Origin: Larkinella bovis
GTDB lineage: Bacteria; Bacteroidota; Bacteroidia; Cytophagales; Spirosomataceae
Direction of reading: 5' to 3'
Length of the DNA: 64,000 nt
NCBI RefSeq assembly: GCF_042655385.1
Contig: NZ_JBHSMA010000002.1
Span: 682,001-746,000, forward strand
Shown: piece after piece, positions 1 to 8,235 of the stretch
Layout of the letters: each line of letters starts with the position of its first letter
Position numbering within the stretch: the stretch's first letter is position 1
Notes under the pieces: generated by a model
The model's database searches: none
Told to the model about the DNA's origin: nothing
Seen by the model: the letters and a program-made list of their open reading frames with translations, nothing else
Made by a program: the position numbers and the translations under genes

Positions 1-8
1 CCTGATTT

Positions 9-1790
9 GTGAAAGCACTTTCTCATCTTAACAAGTACTTACTGAAATACAAATGGTACCTAATTTGGGGAACCGCTTTCACCATCATTTCCAACCTGTT
101 TGGCATTATTCCGGCCCAATTGGTGCGGTATTCGCTTGATCTGGTCAAGGAAACGCTTGATATTTATTTCCTGTATGCCGGAAGTCGTCTCCAGACGAAG
201 CTGTATGATGTGTTTGCCTTCAGCATTTTATTTTACGGTTTGCTGATTCTGGCGATGGCGCTGCTGAAAGGCTTTTTTCTTTTTCTGGTCCGGCAAACGC
301 TGATCGTGATGTCGCGGCATATCGAATACGACCTGAAAAACGAGATTTACCTGCATTACCAGACGCTGCCGCTGAGTTTTTTTCGCCAGCATAATACCGG
401 TGACCTGATGGCCCGAATTTCGGAAGACGTCAGCAAGGTGCGGATCTACGTCGGTCCGTCGATCATGTACGGGTTGAATCTGATTACCCTTTTTGTGCTG
501 GTCATAAGCTACATGGTCTCGATCAACGTGCGGCTGAGCCTGTACGTGCTGCTGCCCCTGCCGGTGCTTTCCGTTGCGATTTACGTGGTCAATACCATCA
601 TTATCAAACGTTCGGAAGAAATTCAGCGGAGCCTATCCAAGCTGTCTACCTTTGTGCAGGAAGCCTTTTCGGGCATTCGGGTGCTCAAGGCATTTGTCCG
701 GGAGGACAATTCCGCCACCAATTTTACGGTCGAGAGCGATGTTTATAAACACAAATCGCTGCAACTGACGCGGGTCGATTCGCTGTTTTTTCCGCTGATC
801 ATGCTGCTGGTCGGTTTGAGCAACGTGCTGGTCGTGTACGTCGGCGGGCAGGAAATCCTGACCGGTCGGCTGACGCCCGGGAATATCATGGAGTTTATTC
901 TGTACGTCAACATGCTGACCTGGCCGGTGATGGCGCTCGGCTGGACCACCAGCCAGACCCAGCGCGCGGCCGCTTCCCAGCAACGGATCAACGAGTTTCT
1001 GGCGGTCAAAACCGATCTGGTTTCGGAAAAGGCGCTGGAACGCGAAATCGTCGGCGAAGTCGAATTCCGGAATGTCCGGTTTGTCTACCCGGATTCGGGC
1101 ATTGTCGCGCTGAAAACCTTCAACCTGCACGTCAACGCGGGTGAAACCGTGGCTATTCTGGGCACGACCGGTTCGGGCAAAAGCACGCTGGCCAACCTGC
1201 TGACCCGCATGTATGACCCCACCGAAGGCGAAATTCTGATCGACGGCATCCCTCTGAAAGATTACAGCCTGACGACTGCCCGGCGGCAGATGGGTTATGT
1301 GCCCCAGGAAGTGTTTTTATTCTCCGACACGATCAGCAACAACGTCCGGTTCGGCATGCCGGAATTGGGGCAGGAGAAAGTCGAACAGGCCGTAAAAGAC
1401 GCGGATTTGTACCAGAACATCCTGGGTTTTCCGGAACAGTTTGAAACCCGCATCGGGGAACGGGGCGTTACGCTCTCGGGGGGCCAGAAACAACGGCTGT
1501 CCATTGCGCGCGCCATTGCCCGCGATCCCAAAATCCTGATTCTGGACGACTGCCTGTCGGCGGTGGATACCAACACGGAAAACATCATTCTCAACAACCT
1601 GCACCGGATCATGGAAAACCGCACGTCGGTCGTGATTTCGCACCGGGTTTCGTCGGCCAAACTGGCGGACAAAATCATCGTTCTCGACGAAGGGGAAGTG
1701 GTCGAACAGGGCACGCACGAAGACCTGCTGGCTGCCAATGGCGTTTACCGCGAACTTTACGAGAAGCAGTTGCAGGCCGAAGAAGTGTAG
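9..1790 (+). CDS. ABC transporter, fused permease/ATPase half-transporter (MsbA/MdlA-like)
   Basis: A 593-residue exporter half-transporter. The N-terminal ~330 residues hold about six membrane helices (type-1 ABC exporter fold), and the rest is the nucleotide-binding domain. Walker A GTTGSGKS lies at residues 385-392, the signature LSGGQ at 489-493 and Walker B ILILDD at 509-514; the switch His is in VISHRVSS. The residue after the Walker B Asp, normally the catalytic Glu, is Asp (D514). That is the pattern of the degenerate site in heterodimeric exporters such as BmrC/YheI, so a partner half-transporter is likely. The GTG start at 9 is supported by an in-frame TGA at 3-5. The substrate cannot be read from the sequence; a lipid or drug is the family expectation. 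Confidence 0.93.
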   Translation: MKALSHLNKYLLKYKWYLIWGTAFTIISNLFGIIPAQLVRYSLDLVKETLDIYFLYAGSRLQTKLYDVFAFSILFYGLLILAMALLKGFFLFLVRQTLIVMSRHIEYDLKNEIYLHYQTLPLSFFRQHNTGDLMARISEDVSKVRIYVGPSIMYGLNLITLFVLVISYMVSINVRLSLYVLLPLPVLSVAIYVVNTIIIKRSEEIQRSLSKLSTFVQEAFSGIRVLKAFVREDNSATNFTVESDVYKHKSLQLTRVDSLFFPLIMLLVGLSNVLVVYVGGQEILTGRLTPGNIMEFILYVNMLTWPVMALGWTTSQTQRAAASQQRINEFLAVKTDLVSEKALEREIVGEVEFRNVRFVYPDSGIVALKTFNLHVNAGETVAILGTTGSGKSTLANLLTRMYDPTEGEILIDGIPLKDYSLTTARRQMGYVPQEVFLFSDTISNNVRFGMPELGQEKVEQAVKDADLYQNILGFPEQFETRIGERGVTLSGGQKQRLSIARAIARDPKILILDDCLSAVDTNTENIILNNLHRIMENRTSVVISHRVSSAKLADKIIVLDEGEVVEQGTHEDLLAANGVYRELYEKQLQAEEV

Positions 1791-1828
1791 GAAACAGATT
1801 GGCCTTCACCTGTTAACCGAACCCTTGC

Positions 1829-2926
1829 TTACCGAATCGTGACGTTCTCCAAACCGGCCAGAAACGTTTCGTCGCAGGTGGCACCGATTCCCGGGCGGGT
1901 TGGTACTTCAATTTCGTAGCCTTTGTAGGTAACACCGCCCAAAACCGGGTCTTCGGCGTGTTCAAACGGCGCGTCCAGATCGTAGAACGTTACATTCCGC
2001 CGGGCGGACGCAAAGTGGGCTTTGGCGGTGATGGCCAAACGCGATTCGGACATGCAGCCGATCATGCACGGAATACCGGCCGCTTCGGCAATGGCGTTGA
2101 TTTTCTGCGCATTGAAAATCCCTCCGCTTTTCGATAGCTTGATGTTGAAGTAATCAACGGCTTCTTCCTGGGCGAGCCGCAGGGCATCACGGTGGTTGAA
2201 CAGCGACTCATCGGCCATGAGCGGCACGGTGGTTTGCTGACGGAGCCGCTTCAGGTCGGCAATATTCCAGTGTTTGACGGGCTGTTCGCAGTATTCGATG
2301 TTCCAGTCCTGGATGGTTTTCAGGACGTTACGGGCCGTTACATAATTCCAGCCCTGATTGGCATCCGTCCGAATCGGAATCTGATCGCCCACGGCTTCCC
2401 GAATCGCTTCCACGCGCCGGATATCGTCGCGCTGGTTGGTGCCCAGCTTCACTTTTATCGCCAGACCGCCCTGCGACTGAATCCGAACCGCATCCGTAAC
2501 CATGCGTTCCGGCGTGTTGAGGTAAATCGTTTCGTCCGTCACCAGCGTAAACCGGTTTCCGCCCAGAAAAGCGTACAGGGGCAAACCGGCGGCCTGAGCC
2601 GCCAGGTCATACAACGCCATGTCGAACGCACTTTTGATGGTCGGATTGTTGGGCAGATAGGCGTCGAGCCGGTTGAGATTACCCTCAATATCCAGCGCAT
2701 TCTGTCCGATCAAAAGTCGGGCAAAATCCTGGGCGGCTGCAAAACCGGTTTCCTGCGTTTCACCCACAATCATCCAGAAGGGCGAACCTTCCCCCCAGCC
2801 CGTTAAACCGTCGGCGTGAATCCGGACGAGCAGGTTGCGGGCGTTCTCAATCGTTCCCAGCGAAATGGCAATGGGTGCTTTGAGCGGAATGTTGTACTTG
2901 AAAATATCGATGTGGCTGATTTTCAT
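1829..2926 (-). CDS. Enolase-superfamily mandelate racemase/muconate-lactonizing protein, probable dipeptide (L-Ala-D/L-Glu type) epimerase
   Basis: A 365-residue cytoplasmic enzyme with an enolase-like N-terminal capping domain and a TIM barrel. The catalytic lysine motif KVKLG (KxK), the metal ligands in RTDANQGW, EYCEQP and MADES, and the second-base lysine in IKLSKSGG are all present, which is the layout of the MLE/dipeptide-epimerase subgroup. These enzymes abstract an alpha proton and epimerise or racemise it. The exact substrate is inferred, with Ala-Glu-type dipeptides from peptidoglycan turnover the usual annotation. The next gene on the same strand, an exported amidohydrolase, ends or begins within 20 bases, suggesting co-transcription. 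No signal peptide is seen. Confidence 0.85.
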   Translation of the reverse strand: MKISHIDIFKYNIPLKAPIAISLGTIENARNLLVRIHADGLTGWGEGSPFWMIVGETQETGFAAAQDFARLLIGQNALDIEGNLNRLDAYLPNNPTIKSAFDMALYDLAAQAAGLPLYAFLGGNRFTLVTDETIYLNTPERMVTDAVRIQSQGGLAIKVKLGTNQRDDIRRVEAIREAVGDQIPIRTDANQGWNYVTARNVLKTIQDWNIEYCEQPVKHWNIADLKRLRQQTTVPLMADESLFNHRDALRLAQEEAVDYFNIKLSKSGGIFNAQKINAIAEAAGIPCMIGCMSESRLAITAKAHFASARRNVTFYDLDAPFEHAEDPVLGGVTYKGYEIEVPTRPGIGATCDETFLAGLENVTIR

Positions 2927-2945
2927 GTTCCGGTCCGTGGGTACG

Positions 2946-4097
2946 TTAGTTCGGAAACCGGGACTTATCCAGGCCCGGAATAATCCGCAGGGCGTTCTTG
3001 TAATATACCTTTTTCAGCACTTCATCCGGCAGTGCCATCCCGTACATTCGCCAGAACGCGTGGTATTTTTTGTGGTACGGAAAATATTCGTCGTCGGTTT
3101 CCAGCACGCGGAAATAGGTCGCGTATTCCGAGGGAACCCAGCTGTCTTTTCCGAACAAAATCCGGTCCTGGTGTTTTTCGAAGAACTTCCGGGCGGCCCG
3201 GGGCTGGCGGCCGAGTTCGGCAATTACCGCCCCAATCTCCACATTCATGTTTGGAAAAACCGTCATCAGGCTATCCAGTTTCACCAGGTCGTTCGGATAC
3301 CAGCCCATGTGAGCGTTAATGAACGTGGTTTTCGGGTGTTTCCGGAACACATTGTGCTGCTCGACGAGCAGTTGTTCCCACGAAACCGGGTTATCATCCG
3401 AGCGCTTGCGACCGGGGTGGGTTTTCAGCTCGAGCCAGCGTTCGTTAAAACGGTCCATCGGGTCCCAGAACGGTTTGGGGTCGGCGGTATGAATCAGCAC
3501 CGGAATGCCCAGCTGGCCGCATTTGGCCCAGATCGGGTCCAGCCGCGGGTCGTCCACCTGAACGCGTTTGCCCTGCGTATCCTTCACGTTGAAACCCAGG
3601 CTTTTGTAAATTTTCAGACCTTTGGCGCCTTTCCTGACATCCTCCTCCAGCAGCTTGACGGCCTGCTCGGTCCAGCCGGGTTCGCCGAGGTTGGCGAAGT
3701 TGATGTTCGTAAAGATGGCCAGCCGCTTCGGGTTGGTTTTCTGAATATTGGTCAGGGCTTTGTCCAGAAAGTTTGTGCTTTCAGCGACGTTCGATGTAAA
3801 ACCGCGTCCGCTCAGGTTTACCATAATGCCCATGTTCAGCTTATCCATTTCCTGAATAAGCTTCTGTAAGTCCGCCCCATCCATCTGATACTGGTGGTTG
3901 TGAACGTCGATAAACGGGTATTTGGACCGCGTCAGTATATGTTCCGGGGTCTTGAGGGTCGAAACCGGTTCGTATTCCTCAAAGTCAATCGGGCCGTTGG
4001 CGGTCGCCACTTTCGGCTGCGCGTAAACCGTTGTCAGCACCAGCGAAAACGCGGAAAGCGTGGTAAAAAGACGGAAATTTCGGAACGATGCAATCAT
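2946..4097 (-). CDS. Exported amidohydrolase-2 family metal-dependent hydrolase
   Basis: 383 residues. A signal peptide covers roughly residues 1-26 (hydrophobic stretch ending TTVYAQ). The mature part is an amidohydrolase TIM barrel: HNH in FIDVHNHQY, later His in LIHTADPKPF and INAHMGWY, and an Asp in LFGKDSW, consistent with a metal-binding ACMSD/amidohydrolase-2 site. It is probably periplasmic or surface exposed. It lies 19 bases upstream of the epimerase gene on the same strand, so the two are probably co-transcribed and could act in one degradative step series, though that is inference. The substrate is unknown. Confidence 0.83.
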   Translation of the reverse strand: MIASFRNFRLFTTLSAFSLVLTTVYAQPKVATANGPIDFEEYEPVSTLKTPEHILTRSKYPFIDVHNHQYQMDGADLQKLIQEMDKLNMGIMVNLSGRGFTSNVAESTNFLDKALTNIQKTNPKRLAIFTNINFANLGEPGWTEQAVKLLEEDVRKGAKGLKIYKSLGFNVKDTQGKRVQVDDPRLDPIWAKCGQLGIPVLIHTADPKPFWDPMDRFNERWLELKTHPGRKRSDDNPVSWEQLLVEQHNVFRKHPKTTFINAHMGWYPNDLVKLDSLMTVFPNMNVEIGAVIAELGRQPRAARKFFEKHQDRILFGKDSWVPSEYATYFRVLETDDEYFPYHKKYHAFWRMYGMALPDEVLKKVYYKNALRIIPGLDKSRFPN

Positions 4098-4144
4098 GGT
4101 CTATCGGATCAATGGGTATAAAAGAAACGGTTCTTCGTTGCCCT

Positions 4145-4621
4145 TCAGGCATAAATCAGGGCGACACAAAACGCGGCAATGCCTTCTTTACGGCCCACAA
4201 AACCCAGATGCTCGGAGGTTGTGGCCTTGATGGAAATATCGTCTTCCGGAATTTGCATGACGTCGGCCAAACAGGTTTTCATCGCCGGAATGTATGGATT
4301 CAGCTTCGGTTCCTGCAACACCACCGTCACATCGACGTTGGAAACTTCGTATCCTTTTTCGCGAATCATCTTCATGACTTCGGCCAGCAGGAGTTTGCTG
4401 TCGACGCCTTTCCAGCGCGGATCTTTGTCCGAAAAATGGTAACCGATGTTCCGTAGATTAGCCGCTCCCAGCAGGGCGTCGCAGATGACGTGGCAAACCA
4501 CATCGGCATCGGAGTGCCCCAGCGCACCATGCGTGTGCGGAATCAGGATGCCGCCGAGCCAGAACGCCCGGTTTTCGGCTAATTGATGAACGTCGTACCC
4601 TTGTCCTACGCGAATTTTCAT
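4145..4621 (-). CDS. ispF: 2-C-methyl-D-erythritol 2,4-cyclodiphosphate synthase
   Basis: A 158-residue enzyme of the MEP isoprenoid pathway that cyclises CDP-methylerythritol 2-phosphate to the 2,4-cyclodiphosphate and releases CMP. The length is the usual one for a full IspF. Metal ligands are visible as D10 and H12 in GYDVHQL and H44 in VCHVICDALLG; the HSDAD motif starts at H36, and the C-terminal TTSEHLGFVGR segment matches the family CDP-binding end. It acts as a cytoplasmic homotrimer. It sits between the amidohydrolase and the M16 peptidase on the minus strand with short gaps (46-47 bases), and no other MEP gene is nearby. Confidence 0.97.
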   Translation of the reverse strand: MKIRVGQGYDVHQLAENRAFWLGGILIPHTHGALGHSDADVVCHVICDALLGAANLRNIGYHFSDKDPRWKGVDSKLLLAEVMKMIREKGYEVSNVDVTVVLQEPKLNPYIPAMKTCLADVMQIPEDDISIKATTSEHLGFVGRKEGIAAFCVALIYA

Positions 4622-4645
4622 GCTATAATTTTCTGATACTCAACT

Positions 4646-4680
4646 GGCCCGACCTACGCGGCCCGACCTACGCGGCCCGA
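4646..4680. repeat. 14-bp tandem repeat over the M16 peptidase stop codon
   Basis: The unit GGCCCGACCTACGC occurs about two and a half times in direct tandem, starting at 4646, 4660 and 4674. The peptidase stop codon (minus-strand TAG at 4668-4670) falls in the second unit, so a change in copy number would change the C-terminus or the 3' untranslated end. Confidence 0.8.
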
Positions 4681-5903
4681 TAATATAAAGTAGACCGGTT
4701 TTCCCTGCGCAGCAACTGTTTGGCCATTGCCTGAATGGCGTCGGGCGTAACGGCCTGAATGCGTTCGGCTTCCTGATTCATCCAGTCGGCATTGCCCGCA
4801 TTGGCGGCATAGGCCAGGTTCATGGCGCGGGTCAGCAATTCCACTTCGGCGAACACCAGGGTCGATTCGGCCTGGTTCTTCACTTTGGTGACTTCCTCCT
4901 CCGGCAGCGGCTGGTTGATCACCTCATCCAGAATGGCATCAATGGCGGCATCGGCTTCTTCCAGCGCAACGCCCTGATTCAGCGAACCGCTGATGACCAG
5001 CAAACCCGGGTCCAGCGAACCGCTAACGTGCGCCGAAATTCCGGTAAACAAGGCCTGTTCTTTCAGTAACTTCTGATAAAGTCGGGATGATTTCCCGCGT
5101 CCCAGCACATCGCCCAGCAGATCGGCACTGTAGTAATCATCGGAAAAACGACCCGGCATGTGGTAGACTTTGTACAGCGCATTGAGCGGCACGTCGGCCA
5201 CGGTTTCCAGAAACCGGGCTTCGGTCTGCACAGGTTCCTGCGGCAACTGACGGACCGGCGGTTTTCCGGCCGGAATCGGCTCGAACCATTTTTTGGACAA
5301 CTGCTTGACCTGCTCGAGCGTGACGTTACCGGCAACAACCATGATGGCGTTATTCGGCACATAATGCGTATAAAAAAAGTGCCTGACGTCGTCGAGCGTG
5401 GCGTTTTCAATATGACTGATGTCCTTGCCGATGGTGGCCCACTGGTATGGATGGACCTTGTAGGCCAGCGGCCGGAGTTTCAGCCAGACATCGCCGTAGG
5501 GCTGGTTGAGGTAGCGTTGTTTAAATTCTTCAATCACCACTTTTTGCTGCACCTCCAGTACCGTCGGATCAAACGACAGGCCCAGCATTCGGTCGGATTC
5601 GAGCCAGAAGGCGGTTTCCAGATTGGCCGAGGGCAGCGTGATGTAGTAATTCGTAATGTCGGGGGAGGTAAAGGCGTTGTTCTCGCCCCCTACTTTTTGC
5701 AGGGGTTCATCGTACACCGGAATATTTTTTGAGCCGCCGAACATCAGGTGTTCGAACAGGTGAGCAAAGCCGGTTTTCTTCGAATCTTCATCCCGTGACC
5801 CGACATTGTACAAAATGTTGACCGTCGCCATCGGACTGGTCGGGTCCTCATGAACGTAGACTTTTAAACCGTTGTCTAAGACAAAATGCTCAAAATGGAT
5901 CAT
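4668..5903 (-). CDS. M16 family zinc metallopeptidase (pitrilysin-like)
   Basis: 411 residues from the ATG at 5903; the open frame extends upstream but the added residues are not family-like. The inverted zinc motif HLFEH is at residues 48-52, within the standard GSRDED...TGFAHLFEHLMFGG context. The C-terminal half carries the M16C-type domain. There is no clear signal peptide, so it may be cytosolic or exported by another route. M16 proteins in Bacteroidota often occur as pairs (an active and an inactive subunit); only one is present here and it keeps the active motif. The stop codon overlaps a 14-bp tandem repeat. The start lies back to back with a plus-strand TPR gene. Confidence 0.92.
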   Translation of the reverse strand: MIHFEHFVLDNGLKVYVHEDPTSPMATVNILYNVGSRDEDSKKTGFAHLFEHLMFGGSKNIPVYDEPLQKVGGENNAFTSPDITNYYITLPSANLETAFWLESDRMLGLSFDPTVLEVQQKVVIEEFKQRYLNQPYGDVWLKLRPLAYKVHPYQWATIGKDISHIENATLDDVRHFFYTHYVPNNAIMVVAGNVTLEQVKQLSKKWFEPIPAGKPPVRQLPQEPVQTEARFLETVADVPLNALYKVYHMPGRFSDDYYSADLLGDVLGRGKSSRLYQKLLKEQALFTGISAHVSGSLDPGLLVISGSLNQGVALEEADAAIDAILDEVINQPLPEEEVTKVKNQAESTLVFAEVELLTRAMNLAYAANAGNADWMNQEAERIQAVTPDAIQAMAKQLLRRENRSTLYYRAA

Positions 5904-6016
5904 AGCAAACTTTTTCGGTGGGGGTGTCGTTAGGCGTTTTGAGAACAAACAAAAATAAGAGTCTGATCGGATTCTTCAAAAAAGAACATTGCCGTAGCTC
6001 TTTGACACACCATCTC

Positions 6017-7126
6017 ATGAAAAATTTGGCTTTCCTTTTTCTCCTCTTTTTGCCCCTATCTTCCTGGTCGCAGATACTCGATGATGCTGGTATCCAGCAG
6101 GTTATTTTAAAGGCGACGGACCGGATTTACAATTACGAATTCGACGAAGCCGAAGAATATATCCAGCAGGTACGGGCCAAATACCCGCAACACCCGGTCG
6201 TTCCGGTCATGAAAGCCATTCAGTTGTACTGGCAATATCTTCCGCTGAAAGAGAACAAAACCGCCACGGCCCAGTATGTAAGCTACCTGAATCAGGGGAT
6301 CGCGTTGTCGAAAAAGTTGCTGGACCGTAACGAAAATGATCCGGAAGGCGTCTTTTTTTCACTGGCATCGCACGGGTATCTGGCGATGAAAAATCACTAT
6401 GATAATGAGACGCTGAAAGCGGTCGGTGAAGCTCAGAAAGCCTATAATTACTTAAAAAAGGGATTTAAACTGATGGAGAAAAATCCGGAGTTTTATTTCT
6501 CGACCGGGCTTTATAATTATTACCGGGAGCGGTATCCGCTGGATCATCCGGCGTCAAAGCCGTTGCTGATTTTCTTCCAGAATGGTGACATGGTTTCCGG
6601 GCTGAAACAGATGGAAACCGCCGTTCGGCGGGGCGTTTTTACGCGGACGGAAACCGCTATTTACCTGGGTCGCATCTACCTGGAACACGAAAGCCAGCCC
6701 GCGCGGGCGGCTTATTTCATGAAACCGCTGGCGGATAAGTATCCCCGAAATCCAATTTTTAACCTGGTTTGTGCCGAAGCCCTGACAATGGCCGGACGAT
6801 ACCGGGAAGCCGAGCCATACATTGACCGGCTTCGGGGTTTTCCGCAGAAGTTTCTGGCGATGCCCATCAAAACGCTGGACGGGATTATGGAGGAAAAATT
6901 GAATGGTGACTTTAAAAAAGCCGCTGAAAATTATCAGGCGGCCATTAAATTACCGGTTGATGAGGTCTTTACCAAGGAGTTTTCGGCCCATGCCTATAGC
7001 GGACTGGCCCGGATATCGGCCCGGACCGGCGACCGGGAGCGGGCAAAATCCATGTACAGGAAAGTGTTGAATGTGGCCGAATACAAATCCACCATTCGGG
7101 AGGCAAAAGGTTACCTGAAGTCCTGA
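6017..7126 (+). CDS. Exported TPR-repeat protein, function unknown
   Basis: 369 residues from the ATG at 6017, chosen because it opens a clean signal peptide (MKNLAFLFLLFLPLSSWSQ); the longer open frame from 5918 has no such start. The mature protein is alpha-helical with TPR-like repeats rich in Tyr/Ala helix pairs (for example the segments around YNYEFDEAEEYI and YLGRIYLEHESQPARAAYF). It probably acts as a periplasmic or outer-membrane-associated scaffold. A phosphotriesterase-family gene follows 12 bases later on the same strand, so the two are probably co-transcribed. I do not recognise a specific family. Confidence 0.85.
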   Translation: MKNLAFLFLLFLPLSSWSQILDDAGIQQVILKATDRIYNYEFDEAEEYIQQVRAKYPQHPVVPVMKAIQLYWQYLPLKENKTATAQYVSYLNQGIALSKKLLDRNENDPEGVFFSLASHGYLAMKNHYDNETLKAVGEAQKAYNYLKKGFKLMEKNPEFYFSTGLYNYYRERYPLDHPASKPLLIFFQNGDMVSGLKQMETAVRRGVFTRTETAIYLGRIYLEHESQPARAAYFMKPLADKYPRNPIFNLVCAEALTMAGRYREAEPYIDRLRGFPQKFLAMPIKTLDGIMEEKLNGDFKKAAENYQAAIKLPVDEVFTKEFSAHAYSGLARISARTGDRERAKSMYRKVLNVAEYKSTIREAKGYLKS

Positions 7127-7138
7127 TAATCACTTGGT

Positions 7139-8128
7139 ATGATGAAACGCCGGAACTTCCTGAAAGCGTCGCTGGCCGTCGGGCTCCTACCGGTTTTGCA
7201 AAAAAAGTCACCCCTCCATTCCGTGACGGGCCCTTTTCCGGCGTCGGCGATGGGGTTGACGCTCATTCACGAACATGTGCTGGTGGATTTTATCGGCGCC
7301 GAAAAGATCCGTAAAGACCGCTGGAAACAGGCCGAAGTAGTGGCTAAAATGCTGCCGTATTTACAACGGTTGCGGCAGCTGGGGGTTCGGACGCTGGTGG
7401 AATGCACGCCCGCCTATCTTGGCCGGGACCCTGAGTTATTGAAAACGTTAGCTGAACAATCCGGTATCCGCATTTTAACCAATACCGGATATTACGGCGC
7501 TTCCAACGACAAGTACCTGCCCGCTCACGCCCGGACCGAAACCGCCGATCAGCTCGCCGACCGCTGGGTGGCCGAATTCGAGCAGGGCATTGAAGGAACC
7601 GGCATCCGACCCGCGTTTCTGAAGATTAGCGTTAATCCCGGATCTTTATCGGAACTGCACCGCAAACTGGTGACGGCAGCCGCCCGCACCCACAAACGCA
7701 CCGGCCTGCCGATTTATTCCCATACGGGGCCTTACGTACCGGCGTTTGAGCAGATTGAAATTTTGAAGCAGGAAGGCGTCGATCCGGCGGCTTTTGTGTG
7801 GGTCCACGCGCAGGGGCAAAACATGGTCCATTATGCCCGGGCTATCCGCGAAGGAGCCTGGGTGAGTCTGGACGGCCTGGATGCCAGTAATGTCGGTCAG
7901 TACGTCGATACCTTATTGTTACTGAAAGAAAACCGGTTGTTACACCGAACCCTGCTCTCCCACGATGCGGGCTGGTTTGACCCGGCCGAGCCAGACGGTG
8001 GACCGATTGGCCGGGATTATACGGTTTTGTTTACGAAGCTCATGCCCGAACTAACCCGGAAAGGGTTCACGAAAAAAGACTGGAAGCAGCTTCTGGTCGA
8101 AAATCCGATGAAGCTTTTTCAGGGATAA
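7139..8128 (+). CDS. Phosphotriesterase-family metal-dependent hydrolase, exported
   Basis: 329 residues. The N-terminus has a twin-arginine-like signal (KRRNFLKAS followed by a hydrophobic run). The mature part has the full binuclear metal set of the phosphotriesterase family: HEH at H44/H46, a candidate carbamylated lysine in FLKISVNPG, His in YSHTG and VHAQGQN, and Asp in LLSHDAGW. Family members are lactonases or esterases; phosphotriesterase activity proper is rare, so the substrate is open. It follows the TPR gene by 12 bases. The start has two consecutive Met codons at 7139 and 7142, either of which could be used. Confidence 0.88.
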   Translation: MMKRRNFLKASLAVGLLPVLQKKSPLHSVTGPFPASAMGLTLIHEHVLVDFIGAEKIRKDRWKQAEVVAKMLPYLQRLRQLGVRTLVECTPAYLGRDPELLKTLAEQSGIRILTNTGYYGASNDKYLPAHARTETADQLADRWVAEFEQGIEGTGIRPAFLKISVNPGSLSELHRKLVTAAARTHKRTGLPIYSHTGPYVPAFEQIEILKQEGVDPAAFVWVHAQGQNMVHYARAIREGAWVSLDGLDASNVGQYVDTLLLLKENRLLHRTLLSHDAGWFDPAEPDGGPIGRDYTVLFTKLMPELTRKGFTKKDWKQLLVENPMKLFQG

Positions 8129-8151
8129 GGAGCCAAGAGTTAGGAGTGAAA

Positions 8152-8235
8152 AGTTATGAGTGAAGAATTTTTGGCTTGCGTTAGCGAACCGTTCAGCATC
8201 TCCCCATTATCATTCATAACGCTTCACTCATAACT
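8152..8235. repeat. Intergenic palindrome, TTAAGAGT-word family (phosphotriesterase gene/dnaX)
   Basis: AGTTATGAGTGAAG at 8152-8165 is repeated in exact inverse at 8222-8235, overlapping the first base of the minus-strand dnaX stop codon. Flanking words GAGTTAGGAGTG are of the same type as at 26115 and 48510. It lies between convergent genes and could form a long hairpin in either transcript. Confidence 0.7.

Noticed and set aside
633..1130. Open frames opposite the ABC transporter and similar overlaps across the window
   Set aside because: They lie on the reverse or shifted frame of strong genes, have Arg/His/Pro-rich composition and no motifs.
6017..8128. TPR protein plus phosphotriesterase as a novel two-gene system
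   Set aside because: Both families are common in Bacteroidota and nothing beyond close spacing ties them together.
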